From Sphingomonadales bacterium CG_4_10_14_3_um_filter_58_15 (GTDB taxonomy: Bacteria; Pseudomonadota; Alphaproteobacteria; Sphingomonadales; Sphingomonadaceae): a stretch of 45,472 nt of DNA. The translations under genes were made by a program, and so were the position numbers. The notes beneath the pieces are model-generated. The model was not told the DNA's origin. It saw only the letters and a list, made by a program, of their open reading frames with translations, and searched no databases. This document shows, piece by piece, positions 26,670-34,279 of the stretch (its first letter is position 1; each line of letters starts with the position of its first letter). The stretch lies in the NCBI GenBank assembly GCA_002783865.1, contig PFJE01000080.1:1-45472 (forward strand), given 5' to 3'.

Positions 26670-27731
26670 ATGAGCAGATTTGTGACAGATACGACCTTAG
26701 CCATGAGCAGCGAATATCATAGCAATTTTCAGTCGGTGCAAGCCATAGCTGGAGAAAAACTCGGGCGATCGGTCCAGAAGTCCCTGTTCGACCGGCTCGA
26801 ATGGCTCAAGCCGCTGCATGAACTGTGCCTGCCGGACAAGTCACCGCTGATAGTACACAGCACGGAAGGCGATGCCGAAGCATGGATGTTTCTGATGAAG
26901 ACCGGTCTCGGTCGTCATGCCGCCTTGGCCAACTGGTATAATTTCACCTTCCGCCCGATATTTCTCGGCGACTATGACGAAGTCACCAAATTGGCGCTTC
27001 TCGCAAAGCTTGCGAAAAAACTGAAGTCAAGCTCTCACCACATTGAAATCACACCAGTCCCTGACGAAGATTCAGCCGCCAGCCTGACCCAGCGAGCATT
27101 TGAACAAGCCGGCTGGATCGTCTTTCGATCCAAGGCGGATGACAATCACATCCTGAACGTCAAGGGCCGGACCTTCGATCAATATTGGAGCGAACGCCCT
27201 GGCCAGTTGCGTAATACGGTCCGGCGCAAGGAAAAGAAAAATCTCGTGTCGATCAGAATTGAACGAGAGTTTTCCGACGAGGATTGGGATGATTATGTCT
27301 CCGTCTACGAGCGCAGCTGGAAACCCGAAGAAGGCAATCCCGAATTTCTGAGGAAGCTGGCCCGTCACGAAGCCGCCGCCGGGTGCATGCGCCTTGGCTT
27401 GGCCTATATCGATGGCGAGCCGGTGGCAGCCCAGTTCTGGACTGTGGAGAATGGCGAAGCCCTGATCCACAAGCTCGCGCATATCGAAGACGCGACAAAA
27501 TCGTCTCCCGGGACCCTGCTGTCGGTCGCGATGTTTCAGCATGTGATCGATATCGATCACGTCGATCTGATCGACTTTGGAACGGGCAATGACGGCTATA
27601 AGCGCGAATGGATGGAAGATGTCCGGGACCGCTACCGGCTGGAATTCTTCTGGCCCAACAATCCCTTGGCCTGGCTACCAATTTTGCGACACTATCTCTC
27701 CGGCCTTGCCGGAAAGCGCGCTTCGCTTTAG
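26670..27731 (+). CDS. GNAT/FemAB-like N-acyltransferase of the XrtA locus
   Basis: A protein of about 353 residues with an Acetyltransf_6 (BioF2-like/FemAB-like) fold in its second half. Visible segments: WSERPGQLRNTVRRKEKKNLV, EREFSDEDWDDYVSVYERSWK, then LGLAYIDGEPVAAQFWTVEN and IDFGTGNDGYKREWM; the last resembles the conserved end of such enzymes. With the ACP just downstream it could transfer an acyl group from ACP to an amine, which is inference. ATG 26670 is preferred because GGGAAA precedes it; ATG 26703 lacks a ribosome binding site but cannot be excluded. It is the first gene of the plus-strand arm, and 34 bp separate it from the ACP start. Confidence 0.87.
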   Translation: MSRFVTDTTLAMSSEYHSNFQSVQAIAGEKLGRSVQKSLFDRLEWLKPLHELCLPDKSPLIVHSTEGDAEAWMFLMKTGLGRHAALANWYNFTFRPIFLGDYDEVTKLALLAKLAKKLKSSSHHIEITPVPDEDSAASLTQRAFEQAGWIVFRSKADDNHILNVKGRTFDQYWSERPGQLRNTVRRKEKKNLVSIRIEREFSDEDWDDYVSVYERSWKPEEGNPEFLRKLARHEAAAGCMRLGLAYIDGEPVAAQFWTVENGEALIHKLAHIEDATKSSPGTLLSVAMFQHVIDIDHVDLIDFGTGNDGYKREWMEDVRDRYRLEFFWPNNPLAWLPILRHYLSGLAGKRASL

Positions 27732-27765
27732 GGAAGCGCCGTTATCCGGGATTCGGAGGTTTTTG

Positions 27766-28038
27766 ATGCATAACAAGGTCGAGTTAACGCCGGAAGCCGC
27801 CGTGCGCGCAGTGATGCGGGACATATTGGGTCTGAGCGAAGAACAGGTCGCGGAATTCACCGCAGAAACCGAGTTGTTCGGCGCGCTCCCCGAACTGGAC
27901 AGCATGGCCGTGGCCGGATTGCTCACCGAACTCGAAGATCGTCTCGATATCATGATTGAGGATGATGAGGTCGACGGCGAACTGTTTGAAACCTTTGGCA
28001 ATCTGGTCGCCTTTGCCGAGATGAAAGTCACGGAGTGA
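27766..28038 (+). CDS. Acyl carrier protein of the XrtA locus
   Basis: A 90-residue acyl carrier protein. The 4'-phosphopantetheine attachment serine is Ser46 in LPELDSMAVAGLL, at the start of helix 2, and the sequence is acidic as usual (for example DIMIEDDEVDGELF). A strong ribosome binding site, GGAGGT, stands 5 nt before ATG 27766; the longer frame upstream is coding for the transferase in another frame. The stop overlaps the next start (GTGA). Its placement with a ligase, a decarboxylase and an N-acyltransferase suggests that it carries a locus-specific acyl or aminoacyl group, not bulk fatty acids; this is inference. Confidence 0.93.
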   Translation: MHNKVELTPEAAVRAVMRDILGLSEEQVAEFTAETELFGALPELDSMAVAGLLTELEDRLDIMIEDDEVDGELFETFGNLVAFAEMKVTE

Positions 28039-28742
28039 ACTCGGTACCCGCATTCGTTTCCTACGAATTTGCGGATCGCAAAGAGCTTTGTTTGTGCATC
28101 AGCGCCCGGTCGTCTAGGCGGGTGATGCTCGTCCCTCCCCTGTTCGACGAGATGAACCGGATGCGCAAGATGCTGGTCGACGTCATGCGTTTGTTGGAAC
28201 CGCTGGAAGTCGGGACTTTTTTGCCTGATCTGCCGGGGATCAATGAAAGCCTGACCGCGCTCAAGCAGCTCACACTTTCCGACTGGCAAAAAAGCATGCA
28301 GGCCTGCGCCCAGCAGCACGGTATTTCCCATATCGCCTCGTTTCGTGGCGGTGCTTTGGCGGTCAACAAAATTGAAAATGCAAATCACTGGATTTTCAGC
28401 CCGGTCAAAGGCGCGACGATCCTGCGAACGATGATGCGTACAAGGGTTGCAGCTGACCGGGAGTCTGGGCGGAACACAAGTCTTGCCGACCTGATTGGCC
28501 AAGCGAAGGTCGCACCGATTGAGCTGGCCGGCAATATCCTCGGTTCCAAATTGTTCATGCAGCTAAATGCCGCAGACATTCCGGATATGCCAAATCAGCG
28601 GATCGTACGGCTGGAATCTGACAGCAAACCCGGCGATATTCACATCCCTGGATCGGCGTTATGGCTGCGCGCCGAGCCTGACGATGACCGGGCTATGTCG
28701 TCGGCCATCGCCCACGATATCGCGGAATGGATCGGGACGTGA
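28035..28742 (+). CDS. XrtA-associated alpha/beta hydrolase 2 (TIGR03101-like) without a nucleophile serine
   Basis: A 235-residue protein with an alpha/beta-hydrolase outline. The early strand RVMLVPPLFDEMNRMRKML is typical of the exosortase A hydrolase 2 family. Where a hydrolase would have GxSxG, this protein reads HIASFRGGALAV (about residues 99-110), so Arg104 occupies the nucleophile position. The family as I know it has a similar LRLG motif, so this may be normal for it and suggests a non-hydrolytic or binding role. It starts at GTG 28035 in a GTGA overlap with the ACP stop, and its end overlaps hydrolase 1. Confidence 0.87.
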   Translation: MNSVPAFVSYEFADRKELCLCISARSSRRVMLVPPLFDEMNRMRKMLVDVMRLLEPLEVGTFLPDLPGINESLTALKQLTLSDWQKSMQACAQQHGISHIASFRGGALAVNKIENANHWIFSPVKGATILRTMMRTRVAADRESGRNTSLADLIGQAKVAPIELAGNILGSKLFMQLNAADIPDMPNQRIVRLESDSKPGDIHIPGSALWLRAEPDDDRAMSSAIAHDIAEWIGT

Positions 28743-29557
28743 CGCGCAGTTTTCACGCCATCCTGTGCGGAAGTGACAGGCTCGCCGCAACCCTCGATAG
28801 CGCGACCGGCTCGACCGCTCTGCTGATTGTCAGCGGCGGCAATGAAATCCGTTCCGGAGCCCATAGCGGGATGGCGCAACTGGCCTTACGGATTGCGGAA
28901 CAAGGCTTTCCGGTGCTTCGCTATGACAGGCGGGGCATTGGCGAAAGCACGGGGCAGAACAATGGCTTTCTGGACAGCGCGAAAGAAATTGCGGCTGCGG
29001 CAAAATTTCTGAGGCAAGAACAAGCTGTGCAGCAAGTGATCGCCTTCGGAAATTGCGATGCGGCAACCGCCCTTGCCTTGTTCGGACCCGATGCCGGAAT
29101 CGATGGCTATATTTTGGCCAATCCATGGGTGATCGAGCCAAGCGGTGAGTCGGAAGCGGAAGAACCGACAATTTCCTCTGCCGCTATTCGTTCCCGCTAC
29201 TGGGACCGAATCAAGAATCCACGGACGATCGTTGACCTGCTCTCGGGAAAAATCGACTTCAAGAAACTGCTCAAAGGCCTGAAACAGGCCTCCCGATCAG
29301 AAGAGAATAGCGCGCTTTCCATGCGGTTGCGCGACGCGATGTCGAGACTGGAAAAAGATAGCCCTATTTTACTGTCGAAGCGCGACACCACCGCCCGTGC
29401 CTTTCTCGCTGCCTGGAACAGTCCGGATTTTGCGCCCGTGCGAAACAAAGCCGTAATCAGCGTCGATATGCTCGACAGTGCATCCCACAGCTTTGCCGAT
29501 TTCGATGCCAAAAGCTGGCTCACCGAAAAAATATTGGATTCGTTGCGAAAAGCCTGA
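28739..29557 (+). CDS. XrtA-associated alpha/beta hydrolase 1 (TIGR03100-like) with a Cys nucleophile
   Basis: A 272-residue alpha/beta hydrolase. The nucleophile elbow is IAFGNCDAATAL, with Cys106 in place of serine, and the oxyanion region is VSGGNEIRSGAHSGM. The acid Asp could lie in ISVDMLDSASHSF, which also supplies the catalytic histidine. The segment RYDRRGIGEST is typical of the fold. A thioesterase acting on ACP-bound intermediates is one possibility (inference). The start is GTG 28739 in a GTGA overlap with hydrolase 2; ATG 28727, four codons earlier, is an alternative. The stop abuts the convergent trxB stop with no gap. Confidence 0.88.
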   Translation: MTRSFHAILCGSDRLAATLDSATGSTALLIVSGGNEIRSGAHSGMAQLALRIAEQGFPVLRYDRRGIGESTGQNNGFLDSAKEIAAAAKFLRQEQAVQQVIAFGNCDAATALALFGPDAGIDGYILANPWVIEPSGESEAEEPTISSAAIRSRYWDRIKNPRTIVDLLSGKIDFKKLLKGLKQASRSEENSALSMRLRDAMSRLEKDSPILLSKRDTTARAFLAAWNSPDFAPVRNKAVISVDMLDSASHSFADFDAKSWLTEKILDSLRKA

Positions 29558-30523
29558 CTATTCGGCCGCCATCAATTCAAATTCCTGTTCCGCCAGAAAA
29601 CGCTCGGCATCGAGCGCCGCCATGCAGCCGGTACCCGCCGCGGTCACTGCCTGACGATAGACATGATCCATGACATCGCCGCAGGCAAACAATCCCGGAA
29701 TTTTGGTTTTCGGTGTGCCCGGTTCGACCTGGATATAGCCACCATCAATCAGATCGAGATGATCCTTGAATATCTCCGTGGCCGGTGCGTGTCCAATGGC
29801 GACAAAGGCACCATCGACCGTCAAATGGCTCTTGTCGCCAGTCTGCGTATCGACAAGATCCAGACCGACCAACCCGTAAGGCTCGCCGCCGCCAACGAAG
29901 CGTTCGACATTCTTGTTCCACAACACCGAAATTTTCGGATTGGCGAATAGCCGGTCCTGCAGAATTTTTTCCGCCCGCAAACTGTCGCGGCGATGGATCA
30001 GGGTCACATCATCGCTGTGATTGGTCATGTAGAGCGCTTCCTCGACCGCGGTATTGCCGCCGCCGATCACCGCAACTTTCTTGCCGCGATAGAAAAAACC
30101 GTCACAGGTTGCGCAGGCGGAAACACCTTTGCCGGACAATTCCTCTTCGCCCGAAACACCCAGCCATTTCGCCTGCGCGCCGGTTGCAATGACCAGGGTG
30201 TCGCCTTCATAGATGTCGCCACCATCACCGGTCATCCGAAACGGACGCTTGGAAAAATCGACATCGACGATGGTATCGAACATCATCCGCGTGCCGACTT
30301 TCTCGGCCTGCGCCTGCATCTCTTCCATCAACCATGGTCCCTGGATAACATCGCGAAATCCGGGATAATTTTCAACATCGGTGGTGATCGTCAGCTGGCC
30401 ACCCGGTTGCAATCCCTGCACGACGATCGGTTCCATGCCCGCCCGCGCGCCATAGATAGCGGCCGACAGTCCAGCGGGGCCCGAGCCCAGAATGAGCATT
30501 TTTGTGCGATGCGTTTCGGCCAT
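29558..30523 (-). CDS. trxB: Thioredoxin-disulfide reductase
   Basis: A 321-residue NADPH-dependent flavoenzyme that reduces thioredoxin. It has the FAD-binding motif GSGPAGLSAAIYGARAG at the N-terminus, the redox-active pair in ACATCDGFFYRGK (about residues 137-149), the NADPH-binding GGGNTAVEEALY, and the C-terminal FAD motif GLFACGDVMDHVYRQAVTAAG. Length is exactly as usual. A ribosome binding site (AGGAAA) precedes ATG 30523. The end abuts the XrtA arm with no space, and its 5' region holds a long inverted repeat. Confidence 0.97.
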   Translation of the reverse strand: MAETHRTKMLILGSGPAGLSAAIYGARAGMEPIVVQGLQPGGQLTITTDVENYPGFRDVIQGPWLMEEMQAQAEKVGTRMMFDTIVDVDFSKRPFRMTGDGGDIYEGDTLVIATGAQAKWLGVSGEEELSGKGVSACATCDGFFYRGKKVAVIGGGNTAVEEALYMTNHSDDVTLIHRRDSLRAEKILQDRLFANPKISVLWNKNVERFVGGGEPYGLVGLDLVDTQTGDKSHLTVDGAFVAIGHAPATEIFKDHLDLIDGGYIQVEPGTPKTKIPGLFACGDVMDHVYRQAVTAAGTGCMAALDAERFLAEQEFELMAAE

Positions 30524-30590
30524 ATTGCTTTCCTGACGGTGATGATTCTGTTCTCTGCAAATAGGGATGCCGGGCGCAGGTAGGCAAGAG

Positions 30591-30635
30591 CTATCACCGC
30601 CAAAACAAGTGAAGAATTGTTTTGGGCGGTGATAG
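30591..30635. repeat. Long inverted repeat upstream of trxB
   Basis: Arms CTATCACCGCC+AAAACAA (30591-30608) and TTGTTTT+G+GGCGGTGATAG (30617-30635) form an 18-bp stem with one bulged G and an 8-nt loop. It lies 68 bp before the trxB start and 110 bp after the stop of the upstream VOC gene, in the same direction. The minus strand has no T-run after it, so it is either a factor-dependent terminator, a leader structure or an operator for trxB. Function is inferred only. Confidence 0.7.
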
Positions 30636-30744
30636 TCGCTTTTCCCCTTGCCCGATCATCAAGTCTGGATAGCCCAGAATTTCAGCCGATGATCAGCTCC
30701 GTGTCACAAACCGATCCGGACCGAAACACGGTTCGCCAATCTGT

Positions 30745-31125
30745 TTATTCAGGAAGTTGCGCGAATGCGCAGATCTTGTTTCCGACCGGGTCGCGGAGAT
30801 AGGCGCCATATGCGTTGCCCGGCGCATTCGGTCGCGGACCGGGCGCGCCTTCATCACGCCCGCCATTGGCAAGACCGGCGGCATGAAAGCTGTCGACGGC
30901 ATCCTTGCTCGCCGCAGCAAAGCTGATCGTCCCGCCATTGGCAAAGCTGGCCGCGCCTTCATCAAGCGGTTTGATCACCAGCAACTTGCCGGTTTCGGTC
31001 GCATAGACGCAGGTGCGGTCATTGACCTGGCCAACGCTTTGCACACCCAGAGGCGTTAGCGTCGCATCATAGAATTTTTTCGAGTCTTCAAGATTTTCGG
31101 CACTGATACAAATATGGGTAAACAT
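30745..31125 (-). CDS. VOC-family (glyoxalase/bleomycin-resistance-like) protein
   Basis: A 126-residue vicinal-oxygen-chelate protein. It begins MFTHICISAENLEDSKKFYDATLTPLG, the usual first beta-alpha-beta module with a potential metal-ligand His4. The second module ends GAYLRDPVGNKICAFAQLPE, with the DPxGN motif common in this family. No specific substrate can be assigned; members range from dioxygenases to drug-binding proteins. A ribosome binding site (AGGAG, 9 nt before ATG 31125) supports the start. It is transcribed in the same direction as trxB but separated by 221 bp and the inverted repeat. Confidence 0.9.
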   Translation of the reverse strand: MFTHICISAENLEDSKKFYDATLTPLGVQSVGQVNDRTCVYATETGKLLVIKPLDEGAASFANGGTISFAAASKDAVDSFHAAGLANGGRDEGAPGPRPNAPGNAYGAYLRDPVGNKICAFAQLPE

Positions 31126-31516
31126 GGATTAGGCTCCTGTTGGTTATCGGATTTTGTCTGATTTCAATATGTCGGCCAACTGGCCAGCTGGTGCGCCAGC
31201 CAATATCTCCCCAGCCGTTCATCGCCTCGGAGTTGTTGCTGCCAAGGCCGTGATTTTTGCTGGAAATTGCCGATCATAACTCCTGACTGTTTTTGAATGA
31301 TGGCTGATAGTTGCCATTAGCAATGACTGTAAAATTGTCCTCCCTGCGATTCTGCCAAAAATTACCCAAAACCAAATGGCACCGGGGAAACCCCGAATGT
31401 TGCAGCAGAAGGGCGGCAGAGCGTTGCGAAATAATTGTATGCATTACATATCATTTAATCTATGGGGAGTCACTGCATGAATTCTACATAAGTATGAATC
31501 ATTGGGGAGAGATGTC
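31126..31516. other. Intergenic region between the VOC gene and the second TonB receptor
   Basis: 391 bp with divergent genes on both sides, so it carries both promoters. A small CGGGG-AAA-CCCCG hairpin lies at 31383-31395. The last 80 bp before the receptor are A/T-rich, and a weak -35/-10 pair, TTGTAT then ATCTAT with 17-bp spacing, can be read near 31434-31462, but I do not rate it highly. No gene is evident. Confidence 0.45.
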
Positions 31517-34084
31517 GTGAATAATCTTGTGAAATCGAGCTTCGCAGGTGTCAGTCTTTTGGCCATGTTGGCCTCAGCTGCGCCCGCATTTGCGCAAAAT
31601 CAAATGTCTTCTGACGATCAGCCAGAAGGTGAAAATGACAAAAATGTAATCGTGGTAACGGCACAATTTCGAGAGCAGAAACTGCAGGACGTTCCGCTCG
31701 CCATCACCGCGATCAATGCCGATTTGCTGGAATCACGCAGCCAGACCAACGTCAGCGACATTGCCGGGCAAGCGCCCAATGTGACCTTGGCGGCTCAGGG
31801 TCAGCAGAATGGTAGCGGCTTGATCGCCTTCATTCGGGGTGTCGGCCAGACCGATTTCAACTTCGCCCTGGAACCTGGCGTCGGCATTTATGTCGACGAC
31901 GTCTATATCCCGACGCTGACCGGTTCCTTGCTCGATCTGATGGACTTGGAACGCGTCGAAATTTTGCGCGGCCCGCAGGGAACGCTCGCAGGCCGGAATT
32001 CCATCGGCGGTGCGATCAAGCTATTTACCCGTCGCCCCACGGGCGAAGGGCGCGGCAGCTTCCAGATGAGCTATGGCAGCTATAACAAGATTGAAGCCCG
32101 CGGCTTTGCCGATTTCACCGTCGTGCCGGACAAGTTATTTGCCCGCATCGCCGGTGTCGCGAAAAGTCAGGATGGTTACGTCAAACGACTCGATTACGGC
32201 TTGAGTCATCCCGGCTCCGTCGTCCCCGTCGCCGGTCAGAATCTGGATCCGCAGGTCGGAACACTCGGCGGCCAGGAATATGTCGGTGGCAAAATCTCGC
32301 TGCGCTGGACGCCAACCGAAACCGTCGAGGTCAATCTGTCCGGTGATTATACAAGAGATCGTTCGGAGGCGGGTGCATCCGTGCTTTTGTTCGCGAACCG
32401 CGTCGGGGCCAATGCCAATGGCCAGCCCTGGCTACCGGGAACCGATGGCAGTCGCATCGACTATAATTGCGCTTTCGTACCCGCAGGCGTGAATAGCTGC
32501 GATACACTGACCGGCTATGATGGCCGCTTTGTAAGCTATGGTACTTTCACCGACCTGACGCCGCCAACTACCCAGGCCCCTTACAAACCGGTGGTCTTCG
32601 ATCCGCACCAGCATCTCGACAATTATGGCGTCCATGCGACGATTGACATCGACCTGTCGGACAGCTTGCAACTGCAATCGATTTCCGCGTGGCGTCAATA
32701 TACGTCGGACTGGAGTCAGGACGTCGACAACAGTCCGCTCGCCAATCAGCAACTCCGCCAGATTTTGAAAAACGAACAATGGAGCGAGGAACTTCGACTG
32801 AACGGCGCGCTGATGGACGACATGGTTGAGTTCACCGTCGGCGGCATCTACTTCAAGCGCGATGGCACTTTGCAGGCCCGGGTGGACCTGAATTACGCCG
32901 GGATCGACTTTATCCATGGCCCCGACCCTACGCCGGCATCTTCCAAGGCGCTGTTCGGCAACGTTATCTTTCATGCCACCGACGCGTTCAATATCACCGC
33001 CGGCATCCGCAACACCTGGGACAAGAAGAGCTACGTCTTTTTCCGGCGCAATCCTGACGGGACGGTACCCTCAACGCCTTGCGAATTCTTTCTGGGCCAA
33101 ACGCCTCCCGGGACACCGGGACCGACGGCTGTCGGCAATTCGCCGAACTGCCTTTTGTTCAGCCTGAACAATGTGCCCGCTTCTGCCAAAGGGAATCGTT
33201 TCGACTGGCGCATCGCGGCGGATTATCGCTTTTCGCCAGAGTTCATGTTCTACGCCCAGGTGGCAACCGGATATCGCTCGGGCGGCATCAATCCACGGCC
33301 ATTCAATATCGGCCAGATCAATGCCTTCAAGCCCGAAACACTCATCTCCTACGAAGCCGGATTCAAAGCCGATTTGCTGGATAACCGGGTCCGCTTGAAT
33401 GCATCCGCGTTCTACAATGATTACAAGGATATCATCCTGACATTGTCGGCCTGTCCGACTGCACCTTGTCTTCAGCCGAACAACGTCGGCGCCGCCAAAG
33501 TGAAGGGCTTTGAACTGGAAACATTGATTGAGCCAATCGACAATTTCACCATTGACGGTGCCCTGAGCTATCTCGATTTCCAGTATAAGGCGATCACCGG
33601 CCCGACCGCAGTGACGCTCGACATGGTCACGCCTTACACACCGAAATGGAAATGGAGCTTTGGCCTGCAATATGACATTCAGGATGTGTTCGACGGAGTC
33701 CTGTCCGCGCGCTTTGATGGCTCTTACCAGTCTTCGGTTTTCACCGAGGCGGTAAATTATGACAGCATCGCCGTGTCGACCGCTTTCACGCCTCCGACGC
33801 CGGTGACAACCAGCCCGAACGTCCCTGGTGTCGCGGCGCTGGGCGGCGGCGGACCGTTGGCAACGGTGTTTGCGACCAACAAGATCGACGCCTATTTCCT
33901 CGGCAACGGCCGTCTGACCTGGAAATCGCCGGATGAAGACTGGTCGATCTCCGCCGAAGTGAAAAATATCTTCAACAAATATTATTACACGTCCCTTTAC
34001 GAGCAGTTTGCCAGCCCCGGTTCGATCTCCGGCGCTCCCGGCATGCCACGAACCTGGGCGTTGACGCTAAAGAAAGACTTTTGA
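31517..34084 (+). CDS. TonB-dependent outer-membrane receptor
   Basis: An 855-residue receptor. It has a signal peptide ending AAPAFAQ (about residue 28), a TonB-box-like NVIVVTAQ, and a plug with VPLAITAI, IAFIRGVGQTD, VDDVYIPTLTG and EILRGPQGTLAGRNSIGGAIKLFT. A barrel follows, ending in TLKKDF (C-terminal Phe). The start was set at GTG 31517, not the TTG at 31502, because GGGGAGAG lies about 6 nt before it. It is monocistronic with a strong terminator 30 bp after the stop. It is related to the receptor at 5365-8103 in plug motifs but clearly distinct in the barrel, so it is not a recent duplicate. Substrate unknown. Confidence 0.95.
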   Translation: MNNLVKSSFAGVSLLAMLASAAPAFAQNQMSSDDQPEGENDKNVIVVTAQFREQKLQDVPLAITAINADLLESRSQTNVSDIAGQAPNVTLAAQGQQNGSGLIAFIRGVGQTDFNFALEPGVGIYVDDVYIPTLTGSLLDLMDLERVEILRGPQGTLAGRNSIGGAIKLFTRRPTGEGRGSFQMSYGSYNKIEARGFADFTVVPDKLFARIAGVAKSQDGYVKRLDYGLSHPGSVVPVAGQNLDPQVGTLGGQEYVGGKISLRWTPTETVEVNLSGDYTRDRSEAGASVLLFANRVGANANGQPWLPGTDGSRIDYNCAFVPAGVNSCDTLTGYDGRFVSYGTFTDLTPPTTQAPYKPVVFDPHQHLDNYGVHATIDIDLSDSLQLQSISAWRQYTSDWSQDVDNSPLANQQLRQILKNEQWSEELRLNGALMDDMVEFTVGGIYFKRDGTLQARVDLNYAGIDFIHGPDPTPASSKALFGNVIFHATDAFNITAGIRNTWDKKSYVFFRRNPDGTVPSTPCEFFLGQTPPGTPGPTAVGNSPNCLLFSLNNVPASAKGNRFDWRIAADYRFSPEFMFYAQVATGYRSGGINPRPFNIGQINAFKPETLISYEAGFKADLLDNRVRLNASAFYNDYKDIILTLSACPTAPCLQPNNVGAAKVKGFELETLIEPIDNFTIDGALSYLDFQYKAITGPTAVTLDMVTPYTPKWKWSFGLQYDIQDVFDGVLSARFDGSYQSSVFTEAVNYDSIAVSTAFTPPTPVTTSPNVPGVAALGGGGPLATVFATNKIDAYFLGNGRLTWKSPDEDWSISAEVKNIFNKYYYTSLYEQFASPGSISGAPGMPRTWALTLKKDF

Positions 34085-34114
34085 AGGTCGGAGCAGATCA
34101 TCAATGCACTCCGA

Positions 34115-34148
34115 GGGAGACAGGATCTTCGATCCTGTCTCCCTTTTT
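34115..34148 (+). terminator. Strong Rho-independent terminator of the second TonB receptor
   Basis: A perfect 13-bp stem, GGGAGACAGGATC (34115-34127) and GATCCTGTCTCCC (34131-34143), with a 3-nt loop, is followed by TTTTTG. It starts 30 bp after the receptor stop. This is the best terminator in the window. Confidence 0.95.
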
Positions 34149-34279
34149 GTCTTGGGAATTGCCGCAATTCGCTTAGCGAAACTAGAAGGAGAGAGACGCC
34201 CGCAGCCGATGCTCGAACGGAGTCATGATGCTGACACCGGACTCCCGCTGAACGTTTGGCTCAGCAATTTGCGCGGTGA

